Positions 19,501-26,863 of a stretch of DNA of 64,000 bases are shown here, one piece after another; position 1 is the first letter of the stretch, and every line of letters begins with the position of its first letter. The translations under genes were made by a program, and so were the position numbers. The stretch comes from Pseudomonas triticicola (lineage in GTDB: Bacteria; Pseudomonadota; Gammaproteobacteria; Pseudomonadales; Pseudomonadaceae), in the NCBI RefSeq assembly GCF_019145375.1, contig NZ_JAHSTX010000001.1, positions 2,455,001-2,519,000 of the forward strand. The letters run 5' to 3'. The notes below the pieces were generated by a model. The model did no database searches and had not been told where the DNA came from. It saw only the letters and a program-made list of their open reading frames with translations.

Positions 19501-21382
19501 ATTGCCCCGGTGCAAACTCCAGACCCTGACAGCCCTCAGCCGCCAGTTCGCTGAGCCGTGCGTCGCCTTCAGCACCGATCAGCGCCCGCGCCTGCGCAGC
19601 ACCGAGCATCTGTTGCAGGCGCGCGCTTGGCGCCTTGACGTCGAGCGGCATGTACACCGCGCCAGCCTTGAGAATCGCCAATACGCAAGTCAGCCAGTCC
19701 AGCGAACGTTCCAGCAGCACCGCCACCGGGTCGCCGACATCGACGCCCTGCGCACGCAAATAATGGGCGAGACGATTGGCCTCCTCATCCAGCGCCTGGA
19801 ACGTCATTGTCTTCTGCAAATCACGAGCCGCCAGCGCCTGCGGCTGCCGAGCCACTTCACGCGCCCAGTGCTGCAACACCGTCAACGCCGGTTCGCGTTG
19901 GCTGGCAAGCGCAGCAGGCCGTGGTGTGGCAACCGTGTGCAATGGCGCCTGCGGCGAGTCGAGCAACTGGGTAAACAGATCCAGCAACATCGGCACAAAA
20001 CCGGCGACCGTTTCCGCCCGATAGAGATCGCTGGCGTAGGTCATCTGGCCGTGGATCAGCGCGCCGTCGTCGGTGATATCCAAGGCCAGATCGAAGTGCG
20101 TGCCGTCCTTGGCCAGCGGGTATTCGCCGACAGTCAGGCCGGGCAAGGCCATCGAGCGTTGTTTCTGCATGCCGACGTTCTGGTTGAACTTGGCCTGGAA
20201 CAGCGGGTTGTGGCCCAGGGTGCGTTCGGCGACCAATTCGTCGACGAGTTGCTCGAACGGCAATTCCTGATGCGCCTGCGCGCCGAACGCCGCTTCACGC
20301 ACCTGCGCGAGCAAATCGGCGAAACTGCCGCGCTCATCGACCTGGCAACGCAGCACCTGGGTGTTGACGAAGAAACCGATCAGTCCCTCGACTTCGGCGC
20401 GGCCACGGTTGGCATTCGGCACGCCGACACGAATGTCGCGCTCGCCGGCCAGACGCGAAAGGAACAGCGAGAACCCGGCCAGCACCAGCATGAACAGGCT
20501 GATGCCCTGGCTGCGCGCAAAAACGTTGAGCTGTTGCGACAGGTCGGTGCCGAAATCAAAGCTCAGGGTCTGTCCTGCAAAGCTTTGCGTCAGCGGTCGG
20601 GCAAAGTCCGGCGCCACTTCCAGCAGCGGATGTTCGTCGCCCAATTGCTGACGCCAGTAGTCGAGCTGGCGTTCACCCTCGCCGGCCTCCAGCCAGCGCC
20701 GCTGCCAGATCGCATAGTCGGCGTATTGCAACGGCAGCGCCGGCAATTGCGGCTCGCGCTGCAGGCTGAACGCCTGATAGCACTGGACGAATTCCTTGAC
20801 CATGACGTCCATCGACCAGCCATCGGAGACGATGTGATGCATGCTCACCACCAGCACGAACTCATCGTCGGCCAAAGCAAACAGGCTGGCGCGCAACAGC
20901 GGGCCGTGGCGCAGATCGAACGGTTGCGCGGTGACGTCTTGCACGTGTTGCGCGAGCAGTTCTTCGCGCTCTTGCGCGGCGGTACCGGTCAGATCGACGC
21001 GTTCCAGCGCAATACTTTGCTGCTCGAGAATCAGCTGATGCGCTTGATCGCCGTCGGTGTGAAACACCGTGCGCAACACTTCATGGCGCGCCAGCAGATG
21101 GTCGAACGAGCGGCTCAGGGCCGACTCATCCAGCCGGCCTTTCAGACGCAAGCCAGCGGCCATATTGTATGCGGCGCTGTGCGGTTCCAGTTGCCAGAGA
21201 AACAGCAGGCGCTGCTGGGCGAATGAAAGGGGAATCTGCGCGCAGTCGTGGCGGCTGACCGGCAGCGGCAACAGGCTGAAATCCTTGCCCTCCTCGCGCA
21301 GCTTGGCGAGAAACAGCCGACGCTGTTCCAGCGGCAGGCCGACGAACCTTTTTGCAATACGTTCCGCCATCGTGCCGCTCAT
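13559..21382 (-). CDS. Pyoverdine/pseudobactin side-chain NRPS, modules 2-3 (Asp with epimerase, Ala)
   Basis: This protein of 2,607 residues is ordered C (HHIVSDGWS about 182), A (TSGSTG about 651), T (LGGDS, Ser about 1044), E (HHLVVDGVS about 1222), C (HHILMDGWS about 1690), A (about 2154), T (LGGHS, Ser about 2537). The first adenylation pocket reads DLTKIGHVG, a clear Asp code. The second reads DLWNNALTY, close to Ala codes. Asp is loaded and epimerised here; the SyrP-like hydroxylase encoded upstream probably converts it to beta-hydroxyaspartate, an iron ligand. The T domain ending the protein has the LGGHS form and is followed in trans by an LCL-type C domain, consistent with L-Ala. 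The ATG overlaps the upstream NRPS stop by four bases and has a GGAGAAG site, indicating translational coupling. Confidence 0.95.
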   Translation of the reverse strand: MSGTMAERIAKRFVGLPLEQRRLFLAKLREEGKDFSLLPLPVSRHDCAQIPLSFAQQRLLFLWQLEPHSAAYNMAAGLRLKGRLDESALSRSFDHLLARHEVLRTVFHTDGDQAHQLILEQQSIALERVDLTGTAAQEREELLAQHVQDVTAQPFDLRHGPLLRASLFALADDEFVLVVSMHHIVSDGWSMDVMVKEFVQCYQAFSLQREPQLPALPLQYADYAIWQRRWLEAGEGERQLDYWRQQLGDEHPLLEVAPDFARPLTQSFAGQTLSFDFGTDLSQQLNVFARSQGISLFMLVLAGFSLFLSRLAGERDIRVGVPNANRGRAEVEGLIGFFVNTQVLRCQVDERGSFADLLAQVREAAFGAQAHQELPFEQLVDELVAERTLGHNPLFQAKFNQNVGMQKQRSMALPGLTVGEYPLAKDGTHFDLALDITDDGALIHGQMTYASDLYRAETVAGFVPMLLDLFTQLLDSPQAPLHTVATPRPAALASQREPALTVLQHWAREVARQPQALAARDLQKTMTFQALDEEANRLAHYLRAQGVDVGDPVAVLLERSLDWLTCVLAILKAGAVYMPLDVKAPSARLQQMLGAAQARALIGAEGDARLSELAAEGCQGLEFAPGQWQSLPTSAPELTLHAQSPAYVIHTSGSTGQPKGVLVSHGALGSYVRGILERLAPAPEASMALVSTIAADLGFTVLFGALCSGRLLHVLPEELGFDPDRFAEYMARHRVGVLKIVPGHLAALLQAAKPADVLPEHALIVGGEACSPALVERVQQLKPGCRLINHYGPSETTVGVLTHEVEVLAALARSVPIGTALVGAHVYVLDDVLNPVADQVAGELYIGGDSVALGYLNQPGLTAERFLPDPFGNPGARVYRSGDRVRRNREQALEFIGRADDQVKVRGYRVEPAEVARVLLSLDGVSEAAVLALPLDDDPARLQLLAWCVPAVGAKVQAQALREQLQARLPDYMVPAQLLLLEKLPLTANGKLDKRALPVPGVVSQQFVAPVGEIEEKLAAIWAEVLKLERVGSSDNFFELGGDSILSLQIIARAKRQGIKLSPKQLFEKQTIGQLAAVAKLIEAKPAAVAAPVARGPLPLLPIQVRFFDTPIAQRQHWNQAVMLQPTLALDVVHLREALAALVEQHEALALSFVQSGDSWQALPQTQRDAELLWLRELDSLDALPAVADAAQRSLDLQRGQLLRAVLVTLPNAEQRLLLVIHHLVVDGVSWRILLEDLQQAYQALAAGTAPMLPSQSSSLHNWAEQLHRYAQSEALAGERDYWRQTLAAEDAALPQDFAVDSQTRAQAARVSTRLSPALTDKLLKVAPAAYRTQINDLLLTALARVLCDWSEQPSVLIQLEGHGREDLFDDIDLSRTVGWFSSLFPVRLTPQANPAASLCAVKEQLRAVPGKGIGYGVLRYLTRAAELQTLAQPRVTFNYLGQFDGAFSAEQGALFLPSADSTGANQDGQAPLGNWLSVDGQVLGGELELTWTFGTGMYRAETIGVLAEAYRRELQRLIEHCCDSAAGGVTPSDFKLANLTQAQLSALPMAPRDIVDLYPLSPMQQGILFHSRNEPDSPAYTNQLRVDVEQLDAERFRQAWQQTLDAHDILRTAFVWPQDAAAPVQVVRSRVQMPWQVQDWRGRAGLDSALDHLATEDLHNGFDLLDAPLLRVTLVRTAEHTHHLIYTCHHILMDGWSTSQLFGEVLQRYAGITPSAGQGRYRDYVEWLGQRDQQASRQFWSTALADLEQPTRLASAMPVRHAARGYADHEHVFSEPLTAELNRFAREQKVTLNTLVQAAWLLLLQRYTGQDHVAFGATVAGRPTDLPGVEQQIGLFINTLPVVAAPSPEIGVSQWLQQVQDLNLALREHEHTPLYDIQRWAGAGAGALFDSILVFENYPMAEALAQGPETGLKFSAIRRQEQTNYPLTLVAVTGRELSLGVSYDQASFDAQAINALSAQLQGLLEQFLADATQPLGALQLLAEPQRQQAIEWGKAPATAPDQRTVLAYIAAQVQRQPQANAVLFAEQSIAYQNLDARANRLAHKLQGMGVGPEVRVGVCMRRTPDMLVGLLAILKAGGAYVPLDPDYPQERLLHMLDDSRAAVLLTEPAALAMLPETLSAQVLLVDENVASECPATAPLVNLAAENLAYVIYTSGSTGKPKGVAISHGNLSALIQWSAGVYREEQLRGVLASTSICFDLSVWEIFVTLACGGCLVLADNALALADLPARDQVTLINSVPSAIAALQRSGQIPASVGTINLAGEPLKQGLVDSLYASTQVQQVYDLYGPSEDTTYSTFTLRTPKGRANIGRPLDNTVAYLLDSQLQVPPEGVAAELYLAGAGVTRGYLRRAALTAERFVPNPYASNGERLYRTGDLVRQGDDGNIEYIGRADHQVKIRGFRIELSEIEARLLELDDIGEAVVLAQDGAAGKHLHAYLVAAPDSERSTLAERVRNALASRLPAHMVPGHLHLIDAVPLTPNGKLDRKALMALGESPTQEQYHAPQSDLQWEVATIWQEVLEVERVGLADNFFQLGGHSLLATLVVTRVQERLGDKVPLKALFETDTLKDFCARIEALRVEMSPVQDELAKSLEALKRLSLDDLEKLIS

Positions 21383-24300
21383 ACTTCTTCTCCTTGCAAA
21401 GCATTCATGAACTGATCCAGGTCGGACCAGTCGTCGTCGCCGCTCGTCTCGGCCAGTTGCCCGAGCACCTCGGCGAGATCCGCCAGCAGCGGTTTTTCGA
21501 ACAGGCTGCGCAGCGGCAGCACCACGCCCATCTGCTCCTTGACCCGGGCAATCACCTGCGCGGCCAGCAACGAATGGCCGCCCAGTTCAAAAAAGTGATC
21601 GTCCAGGCCCACACGCGGCACGTGCAGCACCTCGGCCCAGACCTGCGCCAGACACTGCTCGGCCGGCGATTGCGGAGCGCGGTAATCGCCCTGCAACTGC
21701 GCCGGATCCGGCGTCGGCAAGGCCTTGCGGTCGAGCTTGCCGCTCGGCGTGAGCGGCAGGTCCGCCAGCAACAGCAGATGCCCCGGCACCATGTAATCCG
21801 GCAGGCTGGCTTGCAGCGCCGCGCGGGTCTGCTGACGGAACGCCGTTTGCGTTGCCGCGCTGGCAAGCACCGCAGGTTCTGTCACCACGTAGGCGACCAG
21901 TTGCGCACCGCCGGCGAATGGCACCGCCAGCACCACTGCCTCGCGAACGCGCGGACATTGCTGCAGGCGCGATTCGATCTCGCCCAGTTCGATGCGGAAG
22001 CCGCGAATCTTCACTTGATGATCGACCCGGCCGACATATTCCAGCGCGCCATCGCCGCGCAGCTGCGCACGGTCGCCGGTGCGGTACAGGCGCTGGCCAT
22101 CGGCGAAAGGGTCGGCGATGAACCGCTCGGCGCTGAGGCTCGGCTGACGGTGATAACCGCGCGCCAGCCCCGGCCCACCGATGTACAACTCGCCCACCGC
22201 ACCTTGGGGCAGCAGGTTCAGATCATCGTCGAGCACGTACAGACGCCGAGCTGCCAGTGCGTGGCCGATCGGCATGCCGCGCCACGACACGTCTTGGGCG
22301 GTCAGCGCGGTGCAGTCATGAATCGTCGAGACCACCGTGGCCTCGGTCGGGCCGTAGGTGTTGAGCAGGCGCACATGGCCGAGCCCGGCCTGTTGCCACA
22401 AGCGCAAACCGTCCACCGCCATGGCTTCGCCGCCGACGTGAATCTGCCGCAGCGCGCCGAAACTTGCCGGGGGTTTCGCCGCGTATTCCTGCACTAGCCA
22501 ATACCAATAAGCCGCCGGCAGGTCGGCCAGAGTGATGCCCTGATCGTGGATGACCTGATGCAAAGTCGCGCTGTCCCACAACGGCGCGTCGCGCATGACC
22601 ACGCTGGCGCCGTGGCACAGCGGTGGGAAAAACTGCTCGACGAAGCCATCAAAACTGCTGGTGGCGAATTGCAGAACCCGGTCGCCTTCGCGCAGATCGC
22701 TGTAGTCGATGGCGCGGGCGATGAACTCGCTGAGCGCGCCATGACTGACCGCCACGCCTTTCGGCCGCCCGGTGGAGCCAGAGGTGTAGATCACGTAAGC
22801 GAGGTTGTCAGCCTCGACCGTGACCGGCAGGTTGTCGCTCTGCTCGCTGTCGGGCAATTGCTCCAGACACAGGCACTCGATGCCATCCAGTGGCGGCAGC
22901 TTGGCGAGGCTTTGCTGATCACTGAGCAACAGTTGCAAACCACTGTCAGCGAGCACATGGCGCAAGCGTTCGGCCGGGGTTTGCGGATCCAGCGGTACAT
23001 AGGCACCGCCAGCCTTGAGCACCGCCAGCAGCGCCACAGCCAGTTCCAGTGAACGTCCCAGCGCGACGCCGACCAGCACGTCCGGGCCGACACCCTGTGC
23101 GCGTAATTGATGGGCCAAGCGATTGCTGCGGCTGTTGAGTTCGTCGTAGCTGAATGCCGGTGCAGGCGCTGTGGCCAACAGCACCGCCGGCGCTTGCGCA
23201 GTCCGTGCGACTTGCGCTTCGAACAGGCTTTGCACGCTAGTGAAACGAGGCGCTGGCGCGGTGGCCTGGATCAACCCGTGGCGTTCGCTGTCGGCGAGCA
23301 TCGCCACCTCGCCGATCAACTGCTGCGGGTCGCGGCACACCGACTGGAGAATGTTGCGCCAATGCCCGGCCAGCGCGGCGATGGTTGAGGCATCAAAAAT
23401 ATCCGTGGCGTAAGTGAAGGCAGCAAACAGTTGCTCGCCCTCCTCGCGGGTGTCGAGCATCAGGTCACTGGTGGCCGCGTGTTGCCGAGCGCTGCCGGCC
23501 AGTTGTTCTTCGCTCAGATAACCCACGCGCAAGCCTGAAGCGAGTTGCGCCTGGTGCAAATCGGTGACCAGCGGCTGGTGGTTGAACATCACTTGAAACA
23601 GCGGATTGTGGCTTTGGCTGCGCGCCGGTTGCAGGGCTTCGATCAAGGCGTCGAACGGCAGATCCTGATGGGCCTGAGCGCCCAGTGCAGCCTGGCGCAG
23701 GTTCTGCAGCAACTCGGTGAAGGGCGTTTGTGCGGTGACCACGCTGCGCAGAATCTGGGTGTTGACGAAGAAGCCGATCAGCCCTTCGGTTTCACTGCGG
23801 GTGCGGTTGGCGATCAGCCCGCCGACACGAATATCGGTCTGGCCGCTGTAGCGATGCAACAGGGTCTTGAACGCCGCCAGCAACACCACGAACAACGTCA
23901 CGCCCTGACGCTGGGCAAGGTTTTTCAGCGCTTCGCGCAAGGCCGCGTCGATCACCGTTTCCAGGCGTGCGCCTTGATGGCTGGCTTGCGCCGGATAAGC
24001 GCGGTCGGTGGGCAATTCCAGCACGGGATGTTCGTCGCCCAGTTGCGTGCGCCAGTAGTCCAGTTGCCGCTCGCGCTCACCGGCCTCCAGCCAGCTGCGT
24101 TGCCACAGTGCGTAGTCGCGGTAATGCACGGTCAACGGCGCCAGCGTCGGTTCACGCCCGGCCACTAACGCGTCGTAAGTGCGCATGAATTCGTCGATCA
24201 GAATGTTCATCGACCAGCCGTCGGCGATGATGTGATGCAGGGTCAGCAGCAACACATGTTCCTGCGCGGCCAGGCGCAACAGCCGCAGACTCAGCAGTGG

Positions 24301-24780
24301 GCCGTTGTGCAGGTCGAAGGCTTGGGTCGCCTCGGCCATCATGTGCTGCTGCGCCAGCGACCAGCGCTGGGCTTGGGGCAACTCGCTCAAGTCAGTTACC
24401 GGCAGTTTCAGTGGCTGCGGTGCGGCCACACGCTGGAAGGCCCGCTCGCCGTCCTGGCCGAAGGTGGTGCGCAAACATTCGTGGCGCGCCGCCAAACGGC
24501 TGAAGGCTTGCTCCAATGCTTCGACTTGCAGATCGCCATCCAGACGCACAGCCATCGGCAGGTTGTAGGCTGCGCTGGTCGGCTCCAGTTGCCAGAGAAA
24601 CCACATGCGCTGCTGCGCGTAAGACAGGCCGTCACGCTCGGCGATGCCGTCGCAGGCGGTCATGGGCAGTTGCGCAAAATCGATGCCCTCGCGGGCCATG
24701 CCGGCGAGGAACAGACGGCGTTTGTCCTGGGGCAATTCGATAAAGCGGCGGGCTAGTTTCTGTGCGTCTGCGGCATTCAT
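21379..24780 (-). CDS. Pyoverdine/pseudobactin side-chain NRPS, module 1 (Lys)
   Basis: This single-module synthetase has 1,133 residues: C (HHIIADGWS 182-190), A (TSGSTG about 666), T (LGGHS, Ser about 1070). Its N-terminus matches the start of PvdI/PvdJ-type proteins (LARRFIELP and LSYAQQRMWFLWQLEP blocks). The adenylation pocket reads DGEDHGTVV, which I remember as the Lys code of pyoverdine synthetases. No epimerase is present, so L-Lys is expected. Its C domain would accept the chromophore-precursor chain, presumably from PvdL encoded elsewhere. It is the first NRPS of the operon. A PvdS-type promoter lies 58-81 bases upstream. Confidence 0.95.
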   Translation of the reverse strand: MNAADAQKLARRFIELPQDKRRLFLAGMAREGIDFAQLPMTACDGIAERDGLSYAQQRMWFLWQLEPTSAAYNLPMAVRLDGDLQVEALEQAFSRLAARHECLRTTFGQDGERAFQRVAAPQPLKLPVTDLSELPQAQRWSLAQQHMMAEATQAFDLHNGPLLSLRLLRLAAQEHVLLLTLHHIIADGWSMNILIDEFMRTYDALVAGREPTLAPLTVHYRDYALWQRSWLEAGERERQLDYWRTQLGDEHPVLELPTDRAYPAQASHQGARLETVIDAALREALKNLAQRQGVTLFVVLLAAFKTLLHRYSGQTDIRVGGLIANRTRSETEGLIGFFVNTQILRSVVTAQTPFTELLQNLRQAALGAQAHQDLPFDALIEALQPARSQSHNPLFQVMFNHQPLVTDLHQAQLASGLRVGYLSEEQLAGSARQHAATSDLMLDTREEGEQLFAAFTYATDIFDASTIAALAGHWRNILQSVCRDPQQLIGEVAMLADSERHGLIQATAPAPRFTSVQSLFEAQVARTAQAPAVLLATAPAPAFSYDELNSRSNRLAHQLRAQGVGPDVLVGVALGRSLELAVALLAVLKAGGAYVPLDPQTPAERLRHVLADSGLQLLLSDQQSLAKLPPLDGIECLCLEQLPDSEQSDNLPVTVEADNLAYVIYTSGSTGRPKGVAVSHGALSEFIARAIDYSDLREGDRVLQFATSSFDGFVEQFFPPLCHGASVVMRDAPLWDSATLHQVIHDQGITLADLPAAYWYWLVQEYAAKPPASFGALRQIHVGGEAMAVDGLRLWQQAGLGHVRLLNTYGPTEATVVSTIHDCTALTAQDVSWRGMPIGHALAARRLYVLDDDLNLLPQGAVGELYIGGPGLARGYHRQPSLSAERFIADPFADGQRLYRTGDRAQLRGDGALEYVGRVDHQVKIRGFRIELGEIESRLQQCPRVREAVVLAVPFAGGAQLVAYVVTEPAVLASAATQTAFRQQTRAALQASLPDYMVPGHLLLLADLPLTPSGKLDRKALPTPDPAQLQGDYRAPQSPAEQCLAQVWAEVLHVPRVGLDDHFFELGGHSLLAAQVIARVKEQMGVVLPLRSLFEKPLLADLAEVLGQLAETSGDDDWSDLDQFMNALQGEEV

Positions 24781-24837
24781 GCGTGGAGTCCTTGCTGATC
24801 GGCGGCGTGACCTGGAGACCCGGTCGTATCAACAAGA

Positions 24838-24861
24838 ACGAATGGCTCGCGCAATGATTTA
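24838..24861 (-). promoter_or_regulatory. PvdS iron-starvation promoter of the NRPS genes
   Basis: On the minus strand the sequence reads TAAAT, 16 bases, CGT. This is exactly the iron-starvation box recognised by the sigma factor PvdS in Pseudomonas. It ends 58 bases before the first NRPS start codon. It lies between the hydroxylase gene and the NRPS, so the synthetases have their own iron-controlled start of transcription. Confidence 0.8.
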
Positions 24862-24909
24862 GCGCGCCAGCGGCAATCACGGCCCGACGGTACAAAGGCC
24901 AGACAGACA

Positions 24910-24944
24910 AATGCCGAAGCCGGTACAGGCCCGGATTCGGCATT
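24910..24944 (-). terminator. Hairpin between hydroxylase and NRPS genes, possible terminator
   Basis: AATGCCGAA pairs perfectly with TTCGGCATT, and the 17-base interval contains a further CCGG/CCGG pairing. Minus-strand transcripts leaving the hydroxylase gene would meet this stem, followed only by TGTCTGTCT, so termination may be partial. It sits just upstream of the NRPS promoter. Confidence 0.5.
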
Positions 24945-24967
24945 CGAGTTGAAGGGTTGCGAACAGG

Positions 24968-25951
24968 TCAGCGCACGTCCTGCGAATGCCCCTCGGCCAT
25001 CGCCACGATGACTTTGCGCGGCCCTTCGAACGGTGAGCGCGCGTGAGCCGAAAGCATGTTGTCGAGCATCAGCACATCGCCCTCCTGCCAGGGGAAACTG
25101 ATCGCACAGTCGTCGAGCACCGCCCGAATCTGCGCCAGCACTTCGTCTTCGATCGGCGAGCCGTCGCCGTAGTAGACATTACGTGGCAGGTCTTCTTCGT
25201 CGACGATGTCGAGCAAGCTTTCGCGCACGTCCGCTGGCAGGTTGGAGATGTGAAACAGGTGCGCCTGATTGAACCAGACGTGGTCGCCCGTGACCGGGTG
25301 CACCGCCACCGCCTGACAGGTCTGCCGCGTGCGCAGCTCACCGTCGTCCTTCCACTCGCAAACTATGCCGTGAGCCTTGCAGTAGGCCTCGACGACTTCG
25401 CGGTCTTCGGTGTTGAACACGTCTTCCCAGGCCACATCGAGGCCATTGCCGAAGTTGCGCACGTACATCAGGCCTTTGCTGACAAAACGCTCGCGGATCG
25501 CCACGGGGATGCGCCGGTAGACTTCGCGGCTGTCGGCAATCGGCGTCTCGCCGCCGGACCTGGCGGCGATCATGCTGTAGAACCAGATCTTCATCGGCCA
25601 GTCGCGGGAATAGGCCTGTTCGTTGTGCAGCGGAATGCTCTGGTGCGCCGGGTATTCGGTGGAGGTGTACACGCCTTGGGTGACGTTGGTACGCGGCGTC
25701 GAGCCGAACTCGTAATTGAGCAATGGATGGCCGAAACTCGCGGCAAACTGGCGAAACTGCTCGGCGCCGTCGAGGCGGAAACCGCGAAACAGCACGCCAC
25801 CGTCGCGCAGCAGGTGCTCGTCGACCAAGGCCTTCAATTCATCGAATACCGCCAACAGATCGGTGTCGGCCTCGCCCGCCTCGACCAACAGCGGCAAACG
25901 TCCGCGCTGCGGCAGCAACGGCCGCACGGAAAATCCCAGAGCAACAGCCAT
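24968..25951 (-). CDS. SyrP-like TauD-family Fe(II)/2-oxoglutarate Asp beta-hydroxylase
   Basis: This non-haem iron dioxygenase has 327 residues. Visible metal ligands are His109 and Glu111 in the LHNEQAY segment and His303 in SAHARSPFEGPR; the HxE form rather than HxD is typical of SyrP relatives. The trailing FEGPRKV arginine fits 2-oxoglutarate binding. SyrP-type enzymes hydroxylate Asp held on an NRPS carrier domain. The second module encoded just downstream has an Asp-specific A domain, so the likely product is beta-hydroxyaspartate, one of the iron-chelating groups of the pyoverdine. It lies 35 bases after the thioesterase gene and is probably cotranscribed with it. Confidence 0.9.
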   Translation of the reverse strand: MAVALGFSVRPLLPQRGRLPLLVEAGEADTDLLAVFDELKALVDEHLLRDGGVLFRGFRLDGAEQFRQFAASFGHPLLNYEFGSTPRTNVTQGVYTSTEYPAHQSIPLHNEQAYSRDWPMKIWFYSMIAARSGGETPIADSREVYRRIPVAIRERFVSKGLMYVRNFGNGLDVAWEDVFNTEDREVVEAYCKAHGIVCEWKDDGELRTRQTCQAVAVHPVTGDHVWFNQAHLFHISNLPADVRESLLDIVDEEDLPRNVYYGDGSPIEDEVLAQIRAVLDDCAISFPWQEGDVLMLDNMLSAHARSPFEGPRKVIVAMAEGHSQDVR

Positions 25952-25986
25952 GACTGGCCTCCTGAAAATGATAGATGAGGCGCGTC

Positions 25987-26727
25987 TCAGAACGCCGGTT
26001 GCGCGGCCTGCGCATGGCGCCGGTGATGCACTTCCAGATGCGTCTTGATCGTGCGAATGACCCGCGCCTCGTGCTCATGAATGAAGAAGTGCCCGCCGGT
26101 CATCATGTCCACCGAGAAACTGCCCAGGGTCTCCTTGCTCCAGCCGATCAGTTGTTCGGTGGTGGCGCGGTCTTCCTTGCCACCGAGCACGTGCACCGGG
26201 CAATTGAGCAAGGGCCGCTCGGCAGGCGTAAAGCGGCCGCACATCATGAAATCGGCGCGCAGCACCGGCAGGGTCAGGCTCATCAATTCCTCATTGGCGA
26301 GGATTTCTTCGCTGGTGCCCTGAAAGGTGCGCAACTGTTCGATGAGCTCTGCATCGCTGCGCGGTTCGGCAAAGCCGCGGTCGTAATCGCTGCGCATGGA
26401 CGGCGCAGCGGTGCCGGAGGCGAACAGCGCCAGCGGCTCCGGCACACCCAACTCGCGAAAGGCATGGGCCAGTTCGCAGGCGAGCAACGCACCGAGGCTA
26501 TGCCCGAACAACGCATACGGGCCTTGCAGCCCCGCTTTGTGCTCGCGCGCCAATTGTCGCGCCAGTGCACGCATGTCGGTCTGCAGCGGTTCATCGAACC
26601 GCGTGCCACGCCCCGGCAGTTCCACCGGTTGCAATTGCAGCCACGTCGGCAGTTGGCGCCGCCAGCGGCTGTAAACCATGGCGCTGGCGCCCGAGTAGGG
26701 CAGGCACAGCAATGTCAGCTTGGTCAC
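25987..26727 (-). CDS. Type II thioesterase of the siderophore NRPS (PvdG-like)
   Basis: This discrete thioesterase has 246 residues. It starts with the family block LLCLPYSGASA, carries GHSLG with nucleophile Ser77, an acid in GGKEDRAT and the catalytic His in GGHFF. Such enzymes hydrolyse misprimed or stalled acyl groups from carrier domains. The start is GTG at 26727, preceded by AAGGAAAG; no better ATG exists. It is the first gene of the minus-strand siderophore block, with an iron-starvation-like box upstream. In P. aeruginosa the comparable gene pvdG lies beside pvdL, so its place with the side-chain genes differs. Since the NRPS line lacks its own TE domain, a role in chain release cannot be excluded. 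Confidence 0.9.
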   Translation of the reverse strand: MTKLTLLCLPYSGASAMVYSRWRRQLPTWLQLQPVELPGRGTRFDEPLQTDMRALARQLAREHKAGLQGPYALFGHSLGALLACELAHAFRELGVPEPLALFASGTAAPSMRSDYDRGFAEPRSDAELIEQLRTFQGTSEEILANEELMSLTLPVLRADFMMCGRFTPAERPLLNCPVHVLGGKEDRATTEQLIGWSKETLGSFSVDMMTGGHFFIHEHEARVIRTIKTHLEVHHRRHAQAAQPAF

Positions 26728-26761
26728 CGCGCTTTCCTTGAAAAATGTGTCTGCAAGAAAG

Positions 26762-26785
26762 ACGGATCACTGGCCGGACAAATTA
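26762..26785 (-). promoter_or_regulatory. Iron-starvation-like box before the thioesterase gene
   Basis: The minus strand reads TAATT, 16 bases, CGT, one mismatch from the PvdS consensus TAAAT-N16-CGT. It lies 35 bases before the GTG start of the thioesterase gene and back to back with the perfect box serving the divergent gene. Confidence 0.55.
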
Positions 26786-26798
26786 GTCGCCCGGTCGC

Positions 26799-26822
26799 TA
26801 AATTCCCTCGCCAGCCGCTCGT
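26799..26822 (+). promoter_or_regulatory. PvdS iron-starvation promoter of the SCP2-JmjC gene
   Basis: TAAAT, 16 bases, CGT matches the PvdS recognition pattern exactly, within GCTAAATTCCC. Transcription would begin near 26828. This excludes the upstream in-frame ATG at 26720 and supports the GTG start at 26864. Confidence 0.8.
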
Positions 26823-26863
26823 TGCCTGTTCAGGAAAAAAACAACTATCGCGAGGGAATCACC

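Noticed and set aside
26720..26863. Upstream ATG giving 48 more residues to the SCP2-JmjC protein
   Set aside because: The predicted PvdS transcription start near 26828 lies after this ATG, and the extra residues are not domain-like. The GTG at 26864 has a good ribosome site.
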